From JASLEW01 sp035544875 (lineage in GTDB: Bacteria > Acidobacteriota > Thermoanaerobaculia > Multivoradales > UBA5704): a stretch of 64,000 nt of DNA. The translations under genes and the position numbers were made by a program. The stretch is taken from the NCBI GenBank assembly GCA_035544875.1, contig DASZZP010000031.1, positions 124,001 through 188,000 on the forward strand, in the 5' to 3' direction. Of this stretch, positions 17,421 through 26,309 are shown in pieces. Below the pieces are notes generated by a model. The model was given only the letters and a program-made list of their open reading frames with translations. It searched no databases and had not been told where the DNA came from. Numbering within the stretch: position 1 is the stretch's first letter; the number at the start of each line of letters is the position of its first letter.

Positions 17421-20318
17421 ATGCCGGAACCACGCGCGATCACGGTCGATAGGGCCCGTACCCATAACCTCAAAGGGGTGAGCTGCCGGGTGCCGCACGG
17501 GGCGGTCACCGTGGTCACCGGACCCTCGGGAGCCGGCAAATCGTCGCTCGCCTTCGACACCATCTTCGCCGAAGGGCAGCGGCGGTTCGTCGAGTCGATG
17601 TCGACCTACGCCCGGCAGTTCCTCGACCAGATGGAGCGCCCGCCGGTCGACGCCATCGACAACATCCTGCCGGCGGTGGCGCTCGAAGCCAAGAACGCCG
17701 TGCGCAACGCCCGCTCGACGGTGGGCACGATCACCGAGATCCACGACGTGCTGCGGCTGATCTTCACCCATCTGGGCGAGGTGAGCTGCCCGCGCGGGCA
17801 CGGTCCGGTGCGCAGCACGGTGCCGGAAGAGGCGGCGGCGGAGCTCGGCGGCGGCGCGGTGGGCGAGACCTTTACCCTGGTGGCGCGCGTCGCGCGCCCG
17901 CGCCGCGGCGCCGACCGGGCGCTGGGAGAGCTGATCCGCCAGGGTTTCCAGCGCCGGATGATCGAGCGGGGCGAGCAGGGCGCGGCGCGCATGGAACCCG
18001 GGCAGCCGTGGCCGGCGGCCTGGAACCCGCTGCCGCTGGTGCTCGGCCGCTTCCCCGCCCGCGCCGAGGCCGCGCCGCGCATCCTGGCGAGCCTCGAGGA
18101 CGGCTACCGGCTGGCGGACGGCCGCGTCGAGGCGCGCGGAGCGATCGCCACCAGGATCTACAGCCGCGAGCTCTCCTGCCCGGCGTGCGGCGAGGTGGTG
18201 CGGCGGCCGACTCCGCCGTTGTTCTCATTCAACTCGCCGCTCGGCGCCTGTCCCACCTGCCAGGGTTTCGGGCGCGTCATCGGCATCGATCACGAGCGGG
18301 TCTTCCCCGACCCCCGGCGCTCGCTCGCCGGGCGTCCGATCGCGCCCTGGAACACTCCCGCCTACGAAGAGCTCTATGGCGACCTGCTGCGCGCCGCGAA
18401 GCGCCGGCGAATCCCGCTCGATGCCCCCTGGGAGGAGCTTGGCGGCGAGGCCCGCCGCTGGGTGTGGAGCGGCAAGGGCGGCTTCGTAAATCTCGACGAC
18501 TTCTTCGAGTGGCTGGAGCAGCGCACCTACAAGGTCCACGTGCGCGTGCTGCTGGCACGCTACCGCTCCTACACCCCATGTCCGGACTGCGGCGGTGACC
18601 GGCTGCGCCCCGAGGCCGTGGCGGTGCGGCTGTGCGGCGAGTCTCTCCCCGGCCTGACCGAGATGAGCATCGAGCGGCTGCGCGCCTGGCTGGGCGAACG
18701 GCGCTGGACGCCCCGCCAGCGCGAGCTTGCCGGTCATCTCCTGGAAGAGCTCGGCGAGCGCATCGAGGTGTTGCATCGCGTCGGCCTCGATTACCTCACC
18801 CTGGGCCGCCAGGCGCGCACGCTCTCGGGGGGCGAGACGCAGCGCATCCATCTCGCGGCGGCGCTCGGCTCGGGGCTGACCAGCACCCTCTACGTGCTCG
18901 ACGAGCCGACCATCGGTCTGCACCCGCAGGACAGCGAGCGGCTGCTGTCGCTGCTGCGCGATCTTGCGGCGCGCGGCAACACCGTGCTGGTGGTCGAACA
19001 TGACCGCACCCTGATCCGCGGCGCCGACCATGTGATCGACCTCGGTCCGGCGGCCGGCGAGCGCGGCGGCTGGGTGGTGGCCGAAGGGCCGGTCGCGGCC
19101 ATCCTGGCGAACGAGGATTCGCTCACCGGCCGCTACCTGCGCGAACGTCCGCAGACCCCGGCGCGGCGGCACGTGGCGCGCTTCCGCCGCGAGCAGGGCT
19201 GGGAGTCGCTCGACGACGAGCTGGCCGCCCTGCCGCGGGTCGCGATCCGCGGCGCCCGCGCCCACAACCTGCGCCGGATCGACGTCGACTTCCCGCTCGG
19301 CGTGCTGGTGGCGGTGACCGGGGTCTCGGGGTCGGGCAAGTCGACGCTGATCGAAAACGTCCTTTACGGCACCTACCAGCGCGCCCGCGGCGTGGTCGAC
19401 GTCGAGCCGGGCGAGTGCGACGCGCTGCTGGGGCTCGACGGGATGGCCGACGTCACCCTGGTGGATCAGCGGCCGCTCGGCCGCTCCAGCCGCTCGAACC
19501 CGATCACCTACGTCAAGGCCTACGACGAGATCCGCAAGCTCTTCTCGGCCATGCCCGAGGCGCGCGCGCACGGCATCACGCCGGCGCATTTCTCGTTCAA
19601 CGTCGAAGGCGGGCGGTGCCCGGCCTGCCAGGGGACCGGGCTGACCGAAGTGGACATGCAGTTCATGGCGCCGGTCACGGTGGCTTGCGAGACCTGCCAG
19701 GGGCGCCGCTTCCGTCCGGAAGTGCTGGCGGTGCGCCTGCGCGGGCGCAACATCGCCGAGGTGCTGGAGCTGACCGTCGAAGCGGCGCTCGGACAGTTTG
19801 CCGACCAGAAGCGGCTGTGCCGCCGCCTGCGCCTGCTCGCCGACGTCGGGCTCGGCTATCTGCGGCTTGGGCAAGCGACCTCGACGCTCTCGGGGGGCGA
19901 GGCGCAGCGGCTCAAGCTCGCCAGCTTCCTCGACCGCCCGGCGGGGCTGGGAAAGCGGCTGTTCCTGTTCGACGAGCCGACCACCGGGCTGCACCTGGCC
20001 GACATCGACGTGCTGTATCACACGCTGCGCCGCCTGGTGCAGCGCGGCGACGGCGTGGTGCTGGTCGAGCACAGCCCGGACCTCATCGCGCGCTGTGACT
20101 GGATCGTCGACCTGGGACCGGGGGGCGGCATTCATGGCGGGCGGCTGCTCTATTCCGGGCCGCTCGAGCCCTTCCTCGACCGCGTCGCGAGCCCTACCGC
20201 CGAGCAGCTGCGCCGCCATCTGCGCTGGCCGGAGCGGGTGGCGGCGGCCGCGCCGGCGGAGAAGGACGAGGGCCTGGCACCAAGCGAGGCCGGGGGCGTG
20301 GCGCGGGAAAGCGCTTGA
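17421..20318 (+). CDS. uvrA: UvrA-type excinuclease ATPase
   Basis: This 965-residue ABC ATPase recognises damaged DNA in nucleotide excision repair. It has two cassettes: GPSGAGKSSLAFDT near the N-terminus and GVSGSGKST near residue 634, each with LSGGE and DEPT motifs. Zinc module 1 is CPACG...CPTCQG, with 19 residues between the pairs, and zinc module 2 is CPACQ...CETCQG. The region between the first Walker A and the first zinc module, which binds UvrB in E. coli UvrA, is divergent. An early CPRGH pair stands where a second Cys pair might be expected. It could therefore be a paralogue rather than the main UvrA. No uvrB or uvrC is nearby. Confidence 0.88.
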   Translation: MPEPRAITVDRARTHNLKGVSCRVPHGAVTVVTGPSGAGKSSLAFDTIFAEGQRRFVESMSTYARQFLDQMERPPVDAIDNILPAVALEAKNAVRNARSTVGTITEIHDVLRLIFTHLGEVSCPRGHGPVRSTVPEEAAAELGGGAVGETFTLVARVARPRRGADRALGELIRQGFQRRMIERGEQGAARMEPGQPWPAAWNPLPLVLGRFPARAEAAPRILASLEDGYRLADGRVEARGAIATRIYSRELSCPACGEVVRRPTPPLFSFNSPLGACPTCQGFGRVIGIDHERVFPDPRRSLAGRPIAPWNTPAYEELYGDLLRAAKRRRIPLDAPWEELGGEARRWVWSGKGGFVNLDDFFEWLEQRTYKVHVRVLLARYRSYTPCPDCGGDRLRPEAVAVRLCGESLPGLTEMSIERLRAWLGERRWTPRQRELAGHLLEELGERIEVLHRVGLDYLTLGRQARTLSGGETQRIHLAAALGSGLTSTLYVLDEPTIGLHPQDSERLLSLLRDLAARGNTVLVVEHDRTLIRGADHVIDLGPAAGERGGWVVAEGPVAAILANEDSLTGRYLRERPQTPARRHVARFRREQGWESLDDELAALPRVAIRGARAHNLRRIDVDFPLGVLVAVTGVSGSGKSTLIENVLYGTYQRARGVVDVEPGECDALLGLDGMADVTLVDQRPLGRSSRSNPITYVKAYDEIRKLFSAMPEARAHGITPAHFSFNVEGGRCPACQGTGLTEVDMQFMAPVTVACETCQGRRFRPEVLAVRLRGRNIAEVLELTVEAALGQFADQKRLCRRLRLLADVGLGYLRLGQATSTLSGGEAQRLKLASFLDRPAGLGKRLFLFDEPTTGLHLADIDVLYHTLRRLVQRGDGVVLVEHSPDLIARCDWIVDLGPGGGIHGGRLLYSGPLEPFLDRVASPTAEQLRRHLRWPERVAAAAPAEKDEGLAPSEAGGVARESA

Positions 20319-20360
20319 GTTGCGGTGCCCGGCGGGCGCCGCTAGGATCAGCATTCGAGC

Positions 20361-21452
20361 ATGGGACCGAAGAGCGCCATTGCCCCGAAGATCGCCGCGC
20401 GGCCGCGGATCTCGGTGCGCCCGCTCGGCGTCGAGCCGCGCTCGCGCCTGCGCTTCTGGGCCGGGACGATCGGCGGGGCGGCGCTCGGAGCGGTGCTGCT
20501 GGTCGCGGCGTGGGCCAAGGCGATCGACCCGGTCTCCTTCGCCGATCAGGTGCGGGCCGAAGGGCTTGCGGACTGGCTGCCGGCGGGTGCCGTCGCCATG
20601 GCCGCCCTGGCGCTCGAGGCCGGGCTCGGGATGGCGCTGCTGCTCGGGGTGCGCCGGCCTTGGGTGCTGGTGCCGGCGACGCTGCTGATCGCCTCCTTCC
20701 TCGTCTTGACCGGCCGCGCCTACTGGCTGGCGACGCACGGCGTGCGCAGCGAGGCCGGATCGTGCGGCTGTTTCGGCAACCTGGTGGAGCGCACGCCGGC
20801 GGCGGCCTTCTGGCAAGACCTCGCGCTGCTGGTCCCGTTGCTGCTGCTCGCCTGGACCGGCCGGCAACAGCGGGGGCGGGCGCTGGCGCGCGGGCGCACC
20901 GTCGTGGTCGCGGCGTTCACGGCCGCCGTGCTGCTGTTTGCCTGGCGCGCGCCTGCGCTGCCGCTCGACGACCTCGCCACGCGCCTCAAGCCGGGGGCCG
21001 AGATCGCCAAGCTCTGCGCCGGCGGCGGCGACCAGAAGGCGTGTCTCGACTCGGTCGCTCCCGAGCTCGACCGCGGCCAGCATCTGGTGGTGCTGGCGGA
21101 TCTCGACGACCCGGCCCTGGGAGCGGCGGTCCGCGCTCTCAACGCCTATGCCGCCGCCCCGGGGGCGCCGACGGTCTGGATGCTGCACGGCGGGAGCGAA
21201 GCGCGGCAGCGGGCGTTCTTCTGGAAGTGGGGACCCGCCTTCAAGGTCGCCGAGGCTCCACTCAAGCTGCTGCGCCGGCTCTATCGGCGTCTGCCGCGCT
21301 CGTTCGAGGTCAAGGATGGCCGGGTCACCGCCACCTACGCGGGCCTGCCGCCGCTGCCGCAGTTGCCGCCCTTGGCGCCGATCGCGCCGGCGGCGCGACC
21401 GGCGGGGGCGCCGGCGGCGGCGGCGGCGACGGCGAACAATGGCGGGCGATGA
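20361..21452 (+). CDS. MauE/DoxX-like membrane redox protein with degenerate thioredoxin-like C-terminus
   Basis: This protein has 363 residues. The N-terminal half is a four-helix MauE/DoxX-type membrane domain with the conserved SCGCFGNLVERTP cysteine motif. That family supports disulfide or quinone redox in the membrane. The C-terminal half (about 215-330) looks like a thioredoxin-like fold (HLVVLADLDDPALGAA, APTVWMLHGG) but has no CxxC. The tail is Pro/Ala-rich. The next gene encodes a real thioredoxin-fold protein with CPHC, so the two probably form an envelope redox pair. The ATG 20361 lies 43 bp after uvrA. Confidence 0.75.
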   Translation: MGPKSAIAPKIAARPRISVRPLGVEPRSRLRFWAGTIGGAALGAVLLVAAWAKAIDPVSFADQVRAEGLADWLPAGAVAMAALALEAGLGMALLLGVRRPWVLVPATLLIASFLVLTGRAYWLATHGVRSEAGSCGCFGNLVERTPAAAFWQDLALLVPLLLLAWTGRQQRGRALARGRTVVVAAFTAAVLLFAWRAPALPLDDLATRLKPGAEIAKLCAGGGDQKACLDSVAPELDRGQHLVVLADLDDPALGAAVRALNAYAAAPGAPTVWMLHGGSEARQRAFFWKWGPAFKVAEAPLKLLRRLYRRLPRSFEVKDGRVTATYAGLPPLPQLPPLAPIAPAARPAGAPAAAAATANNGGR

Positions 21453-21492
21453 TCTCCTGAACGAGGACAACTTTGACGAGGACGATCGATCG

Positions 21493-22428
21493 ATGAGGGC
21501 AAGTGTGATGACCGACGTGCGAATGAGGCCCCGGCGGCGCACCGCCGGCGCTGCCACCAACCAATGCGCCCCGCCTGCGGCCACCGCCCGCACCGCACGC
21601 GTCGCAGTCAGCGCAGTGCTGTTTTTCGTTGCCGGCGCCTTCGTGGCGCTGGCGCCGCCGGCCGCGCTGCGGCGAGCCGCCTGGGCCCAGGGCGTCCCTG
21701 CCGACAGCGTGCTGCGCGACTTTCGCCGCACCGGCGATTACCTGCTGCTGGTCCAGGGCAAACAGGTGCCGGTCGAGATCTATCAGAGCGAGCGCGCCGC
21801 CGCGCTGCTCATCCTGAGCTCGTCGCTCCCCTCGCCCGCGCTGCTCAGCTCCGGCTCGCGGACCGCCGCGACGGTCAACCTGATGAAGATCCAGAAGAAG
21901 CCCGATGGTTCGATCGATCTGCTGGCCGACGCCGTATTGGCGCCCCAGGGCCCGATCCAGTTCGCCGGCGAGGACGTCAATTTTGCCGTCGACGGCCGCC
22001 AGGCCACCTTGCGGCCGCAGCCGCCGCTGCTCGGCCTGAAACGCGCGGCCGAGGTCACCGCCCACAATCCCGAGTACGAGACCGGCGCCAAGAGCTACGT
22101 CGTCAATCAGCAGACCATCGCCGCGCTCAAGAAGGAGCGGCAGCCGGTGACCGTCAGGGTTTTCTACGGCTCGTGGTGTCCACACTGCCGCATCATGGTC
22201 CCCCATGCCCTCAAGGTCGAGCGGGAGCTCAAGGGCGCCAACATCCATTTCGAATACTTCGGTCTGCCGCATAACTTCAACAACGACCCCGAGGCCAAGA
22301 AGATGAACGTCAACTCCGTTCCTACCGGCGTCGTCTTCGTCAACGGCAAGGAAGTCGGCCGCATCGAGAGCGACGCCTGGGAGTCGCCCGAGTCCGCCTT
22401 GAAGAACATCCTCACCGGCAAGGGCTAG
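21493..22428 (+). CDS. Exported thioredoxin-fold protein (CPHC active site)
   Basis: This 311-residue protein has an N-terminal membrane or signal segment (VAVSAVLFFVAGAFVALAPP). A Val/Asp-rich middle domain precedes the C-terminal thioredoxin domain with FYGSWCPHCRIM and the cis-proline-type loop VNSVPTGVVFVNGKEVG. It likely acts in disulfide chemistry in the periplasm. Possible starts are ATG 21439 (which would add an acidic leader overlapping the previous gene by 14 bp), 21493 and 21508. I prefer 21493 because the signal peptide then sits nearer the N-terminus. Co-directional with the MauE/DoxX gene. Confidence 0.82.
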   Translation: MRASVMTDVRMRPRRRTAGAATNQCAPPAATARTARVAVSAVLFFVAGAFVALAPPAALRRAAWAQGVPADSVLRDFRRTGDYLLLVQGKQVPVEIYQSERAAALLILSSSLPSPALLSSGSRTAATVNLMKIQKKPDGSIDLLADAVLAPQGPIQFAGEDVNFAVDGRQATLRPQPPLLGLKRAAEVTAHNPEYETGAKSYVVNQQTIAALKKERQPVTVRVFYGSWCPHCRIMVPHALKVERELKGANIHFEYFGLPHNFNNDPEAKKMNVNSVPTGVVFVNGKEVGRIESDAWESPESALKNILTGKG

Positions 22429-22493
22429 AATTCCCCACCGGAACTGCGGTCTCGCATCGAGATGCAGCTCTTTGCGCTCTGACTGGTGGTGGA

Positions 22494-22907
22494 ATGGAAG
22501 ACTACGTCAGCGTCCTCATCGTGGACCAATCGATCGCCGACAAGGGGGTCTTGACCAATCTCGGATTCGTGCTCGGGTTGACAGCCGGGCGAGAGCTGCC
22601 CAGCGAGACCTTCGGTCAAGACGTCACGGATGGAGACGGGTCGAGGCACAGGTACTTGACCAGGATCGGTCACTTCGTCCGCAAGGCCGGCCAGCACAAG
22701 ATGAGGGAGCTGCGCGCCAGGCTGGCCGCGCAGGAGAACGTCGAGATCGTCGACTACACGGCGGATGCCGCGCCGGTCGACTACCAGGGGTACGCCTCCA
22801 ATCTTGCCGCGCACAGAGGCGAAGAGATCTCGTATCGAGCGCTCTATATTTTCGGTCCCAAGGATCTCGTGCTACCGCTGACCAAGAACTTGAGCCGGCT
22901 GAGTTAG
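22494..22907 (+). CDS. DUF2000-family protein
   Basis: This 137-residue protein fits the DUF2000 family. Features are NLGFVLGLTAGRELPSE near the start, then GQDVTDGDGSRHRYLT, a middle block LRELRARLAA-like, and a final YIFGPKDLVLPLTKNLSRL. The family adopts a peptidyl-tRNA-hydrolase-like fold but has no assigned reaction. No signal peptide or membrane segment is present. It stands 65 bp after the thioredoxin gene and may be in the same transcript. The following 231 bp (22908-23138) hold no gene that I can support. Confidence 0.75.
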   Translation: MEDYVSVLIVDQSIADKGVLTNLGFVLGLTAGRELPSETFGQDVTDGDGSRHRYLTRIGHFVRKAGQHKMRELRARLAAQENVEIVDYTADAAPVDYQGYASNLAAHRGEEISYRALYIFGPKDLVLPLTKNLSRLS

Positions 22908-23138
22908 CCCCCATTTCTTCGCCATCGCTGCCGCGGCGCCCGGCGTGCGTCCGCGCCCCCCGCCCTCCCCGCAGGTCGAGTGACGCGCGTAGGACGGTTG
23001 ACTACGCTGGGCTTCATCCGACCCTACAGAGAATCTGGAATCCGTCCGCTGGTCCCCGGCGCTCGCGCCTGAGAAGCTGCCAACCAGAGCAGGCAATACC
23101 AAGACGATCTCGATCGTCGAGCTCCGGGAGGTCAGACC

Positions 23139-23549
23139 ATGCAGCCTAACCAGCGCAATAGCAATAACTACCGATCCGCAGCCTGGGGTTTCCTGGCGTT
23201 CTATCGGCCCGTGGGGGCGGACGATCGGGACGAGCGCCTGGCCGTCGTGGAGGACTTCGGCCCCGGCGGCCTGTTCATCGCCACCGACGATCCACCGCCC
23301 GTGGGCACGGTGCTGCAGCTCCGGATCTACAGCCACACGGGACCAGCCGGCCGCTCGGTGATGCCGGCGCACGCGATCGTCCGCTGGCACCGGCAATCGG
23401 TGTCGCCAAGGGGGATCGGGGTTCAGTTCCTCGACTCCGAGGAGCTCGCCACCACTGGTATGGAGAGCTGGCTCGACAGCCTGGCGCCATCGCTCCGCCC
23501 CGCTCCGGACCCGGTCCCGGATCTATCCGGCTTCCTGTCGGTCAACTGA
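23139..23549 (+). CDS. PilZ-domain protein
   Basis: This 136-residue protein consists of a single PilZ-like beta barrel. The characteristic GGLFI motif appears in VVEDFGPGGLFIATDD, followed by strands with LQLRIYSHTG, VRWHRQSV and GIGVQFLD. PilZ domains bind cyclic di-GMP, but the canonical RxxxR motif at the N-terminus is not clear here. It may instead be a degenerate member acting through protein contacts. A GGGAGG site precedes the ATG. It is convergent with, and 5 bp from, the end of the luxC-like gene. Confidence 0.8.
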   Translation: MQPNQRNSNNYRSAAWGFLAFYRPVGADDRDERLAVVEDFGPGGLFIATDDPPPVGTVLQLRIYSHTGPAGRSVMPAHAIVRWHRQSVSPRGIGVQFLDSEELATTGMESWLDSLAPSLRPAPDPVPDLSGFLSVN

Positions 23550-23554
23550 AGCGG

Positions 23555-24916
23555 TCAGCAGGTGAGGGCGTGGAGCGGGTCGACGCCACCGTTGTGCCAG
23601 GTGGCAGAAGGCGATTGGAGCTCGCCGGGAGGAGCGCAGCGGGAGACGCCCAGCGCCGCCAGCCCCGGCGCCAGCCGCCAGGCCTCTTCGCCGGCCAACG
23701 CCGCTCCTTGCAGCTTGCCGCGCCAGGGCGGCAGGATCTCTTCGGTCAGGCGGTCCAGGCGGTCGAGCGGATGGATGCGCACGGTGCGCAGGCCGGGAGA
23801 GGGACACAGCGCCGGCTCGGGCTCGAGCAGCACCGTCCCGCACGCCACCGCGGGCCAGCCGGCGGCGGGCTGGAGCCCGCGCATCTCCGCCTCCAGCCGC
23901 GCCTGCTGGACGGCCGCCGCGGCCTGCGGCTCGACCGGCCCAGGCGGCCACCGCAGTGCCAGGTCGGCCAGCGCCGCCGCAAGCCAGCGCGCCAGCGCCG
24001 CCGCATCGCCCGTCGTGTAGACCGCGGTGATCGAGAGACAGCCGCGCTGATCGAACAGCGCGACGTCGCGCGCCAGCCCCGGCGCCGCTGCCGCGGGATC
24101 GGTCCCGGCTCCCACCACCGCCACGCTGAGCTTGGGCCCATACCCCACGACCCGGCCCGGCGCCCGGCGCCCCAGGTCGGCCAGCGCCTCCTCCTCGCCG
24201 TAGGCCAGCACCTTCGCCGCGCCCGCCAGAACGGGCGCCTCCAGCAGCGGGTCGCCGCCCCGCCAGGTCGCCGCCGCCATCGCCCCGGCCAGCGCCGGCT
24301 GGCGCCGCGCGAGCGCCGACAGGAAGGCCGGCGCGAAGAGCGGCTCGGCCGAAGGCGACTTGAGCAGCACGGGCCTCCGCAGCGCCAGCGACGGCAGCAG
24401 CGGCTGCACCGCGAGGGCCGGCAGGTTGGAAGCCAGCACGACCACCACCGGCCCCAGTCGCCCAGCTGCCGCAGTTGCGGCGACAGGTGCGGCAGCTTCC
24501 TGGCGCAACGGCAGCGGCTGGCCGCCCGGGCCGGAGCCGGCGCCGCGGCTCGACCACACCCCGCCAACCCGGGCCAGCAGCTCGCCCGCCGCCTCCCGCC
24601 GCACACCGCCCAGCACCGCCTCGAGCCCGGCGGCCAAGCCAGCCGGCGACAGCCGGCACATGCGCACAAGGGCGTCGTCGAGCCCGCGCCGCTCGGCCGA
24701 GCGCTGGTCGAGGAACGCCTCGACCGTCTCTCCCCAGGCGCCGAGGAGGCGATCGTCTGGCAGCTCGGAGAGCGCCCGCCCGCCTCGCCGCAGCGCCGCC
24801 ATCAGCTCCCCGAGCCCCCCCGGGGTCCAGAGCGCCGCCGCATACCTCGCCCCATACCGCTCCACGATCTGGAGCGGCACGGTCATGGGCGACGGCAGGT
24901 ACGCGTCGGCGAGCAT
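23555..24916 (-). CDS. luxC: LuxC-like acyl-CoA / acyl-protein reductase
   Basis: This 453-residue protein is of the LuxC/aldehyde-dehydrogenase superfamily and reduces an activated fatty acid to the aldehyde with NADPH. The conserved elements are the Rossmann-like VVVVLASNLPAL, the LLKSPSAEPLF loop, and the catalytic cysteine C293 in FDQRGCLSITAVY. The length is close to that of Vibrio LuxC. The LuxE-like gene is immediately upstream (27 bp), so together they would form the acyl-activating and reducing part of a fatty acid reductase. No luxA, luxB or luxD is present, so bioluminescence is not implied. The product may be a long-chain aldehyde or alcohol for lipids. Confidence 0.85.
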   Translation of the reverse strand: MLADAYLPSPMTVPLQIVERYGARYAAALWTPGGLGELMAALRRGGRALSELPDDRLLGAWGETVEAFLDQRSAERRGLDDALVRMCRLSPAGLAAGLEAVLGGVRREAAGELLARVGGVWSSRGAGSGPGGQPLPLRQEAAAPVAATAAAGRLGPVVVVLASNLPALAVQPLLPSLALRRPVLLKSPSAEPLFAPAFLSALARRQPALAGAMAAATWRGGDPLLEAPVLAGAAKVLAYGEEEALADLGRRAPGRVVGYGPKLSVAVVGAGTDPAAAAPGLARDVALFDQRGCLSITAVYTTGDAAALARWLAAALADLALRWPPGPVEPQAAAAVQQARLEAEMRGLQPAAGWPAVACGTVLLEPEPALCPSPGLRTVRIHPLDRLDRLTEEILPPWRGKLQGAALAGEEAWRLAPGLAALGVSRCAPPGELQSPSATWHNGGVDPLHALTC

Positions 24917-24943
24917 CGCTCGGGTCAGCCCGCGCCCGCCGGG

Positions 24944-26053
24944 CTAGGAGAGGCGGGATTCGACCGGCGCGGAGGGCGCCGCACCGGCGCTCTCCCGCCC
25001 GAGCTCCTCGGCGGCCAGGGAGCAGCCGCGGAGCTCGGCGCCGGCGGCGCGGCCGAGGAGGCGGAAGCCGCCGCCTTCGCCGGCCTGGGCGGCTTCGGCG
25101 CACCCCAGGTCCTCGGTCAGCAGGTGCACCGCCGAGCCGAGATTGGCGAGGTCGAAGACGGCGATCAGTCCGGTCTGCCCGGGCGGCAGCTCGCTCAGGT
25201 CCTCGGGATCGAGGATGCGGACCCGCACCCAGTGGGGAGTGACGAAGAGGTCGGGATCGCCGTCGAGGAGGGCGCGGGTGTAGCACTGGCTGGTGAGCTC
25301 GGTCATGCCGTACTCGCGGACCACGGCCGCAGGAGGGACGCCCAGGCGCGCGGACAGACGCTCGAGCAGGCCGGCGCGCGACACTTCGGCGAGGCGGCCC
25401 TTGAACCCGCCGGTCTCGAACACCGCGCTGCCGGCCGGGAGGCGGAAGCGGAGGTCTTGCCTCTCGAGCGTCTCTAGCCACTGCGCGAGCGCCAGCGCGG
25501 TGGCGAGCACCAGCACGGGCCGCCCCTCGCGCTGCCGCGCTGCGGCCCACGAGCGGGCCGCCGCGGCCTCCACTCCGCGCCGGCCGACGGCCGTCGTGCT
25601 GACGGGGGAGCCGTAGCGCGCGAGGATGTGATCGACCATGAAGGAGAGGCTGGAGTCGGGAAGCTGCTCGCGGGTGGGGACCAGGGAGAGCATCGGGATC
25701 GGCGCTCCAAGGGGCAGGCAGAAGGGCGGGAAGGAGGCGTCGACGACCTGGCGGTAGAGCTCGGGGAAGGGATGGTAGTGGACGCTGCGCGCCCCCTCGC
25801 CGCCGGTGGTGCCGCTGCTGCGGAAGACCTCGCGCTCGGGGACGGCGGCGAGCCGCAGCCGCTTGAAGGCGGCAGCCGGGACGGGAGGCACGGATCGCCA
25901 GTCGTCGACGCTCGCCGGCGAGGCCGCGCGGGCCTCGCACAGGCGGCGATAGGGCTCGATGCGCTCGTACTGATAGGCAAAGGCGGCGAGGGCCAGCTCC
26001 TCGAAGGAGGCGCTCGCGGGTTGGGCGACGAAACCTGCGACCCGCTCGATCAC
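24944..26053 (-). CDS. luxE: LuxE-like acyl-protein synthetase
   Basis: This 369-residue adenylating enzyme activates fatty acids and passes the acyl group to a protein cysteine. The AMP-binding motif FRSSGTTGGEGARSVHY is intact, as is the later VREYGMTELTSQCYT. The conserved C-terminal cysteine, the acyl acceptor in LuxE, is probably C344 (ELRGCSLAAEEL). The start is GTG 26053, without a strong Shine-Dalgarno site. It is the first gene of the luxE-luxC pair. The downstream luxC-like partner supports a fatty acid reductase role; the carrier and end product are unknown. Confidence 0.85.
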   Translation of the reverse strand: MIERVAGFVAQPASASFEELALAAFAYQYERIEPYRRLCEARAASPASVDDWRSVPPVPAAAFKRLRLAAVPEREVFRSSGTTGGEGARSVHYHPFPELYRQVVDASFPPFCLPLGAPIPMLSLVPTREQLPDSSLSFMVDHILARYGSPVSTTAVGRRGVEAAAARSWAAARQREGRPVLVLATALALAQWLETLERQDLRFRLPAGSAVFETGGFKGRLAEVSRAGLLERLSARLGVPPAAVVREYGMTELTSQCYTRALLDGDPDLFVTPHWVRVRILDPEDLSELPPGQTGLIAVFDLANLGSAVHLLTEDLGCAEAAQAGEGGGFRLLGRAAGAELRGCSLAAEELGRESAGAAPSAPVESRLS

Positions 26054-26153
26054 TGAGAGATTCTGTCATGGAGCTCGTCCGCCGCCGGTGTTGGAGCGAG
26101 GGAGCCAGGTCGCCAGGGAGCCAGGGAGCCAGGGCGTCGGGGCGCCAGATCGA

Positions 26154-26249
26154 GGGGTTGCGGGGGGCGATCCGATCGATGCTTCGAGTAGGCCTCCACC
26201 GCCACAGCGCAGCGCCGTTGCATCCCTCGGGATCGGCACCGCCGGTGGG
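26154..26249. repeat. Dispersed repeat family A, copy 1 (96 bp)
   Basis: This 96-bp sequence matches 45212-45304 at about 90 % identity, with a 3-bp gap and a few substitutions. Both copies share GGGGTTGCGGGGGGCGATCC at the left end and CACCGCCGGTGGG at the right. Copy 1 lies in the intergenic region upstream of the sigma factor, and copy 2 overlaps the 3' end of a RibD-C-like gene. No shared gene product is encoded across both copies. It looks like a mobile or structured non-coding element. The rest of 26054-26309 shows only short GCCAGGGA direct repeats. Confidence 0.75.
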
Positions 26250-26309
26250 GGCTAGAATAGAGGAGGGTTTTGCGCCCGTCGTCCGCGAAGACCCGAGCGA
26301 GAACCGTCC

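Noticed and set aside
18225..21731. Minus-strand 1168-codon frame opposite uvrA
   Set aside because: Low-complexity shadow of uvrA and the redox genes, no motif and no plausible ribosome-binding site.
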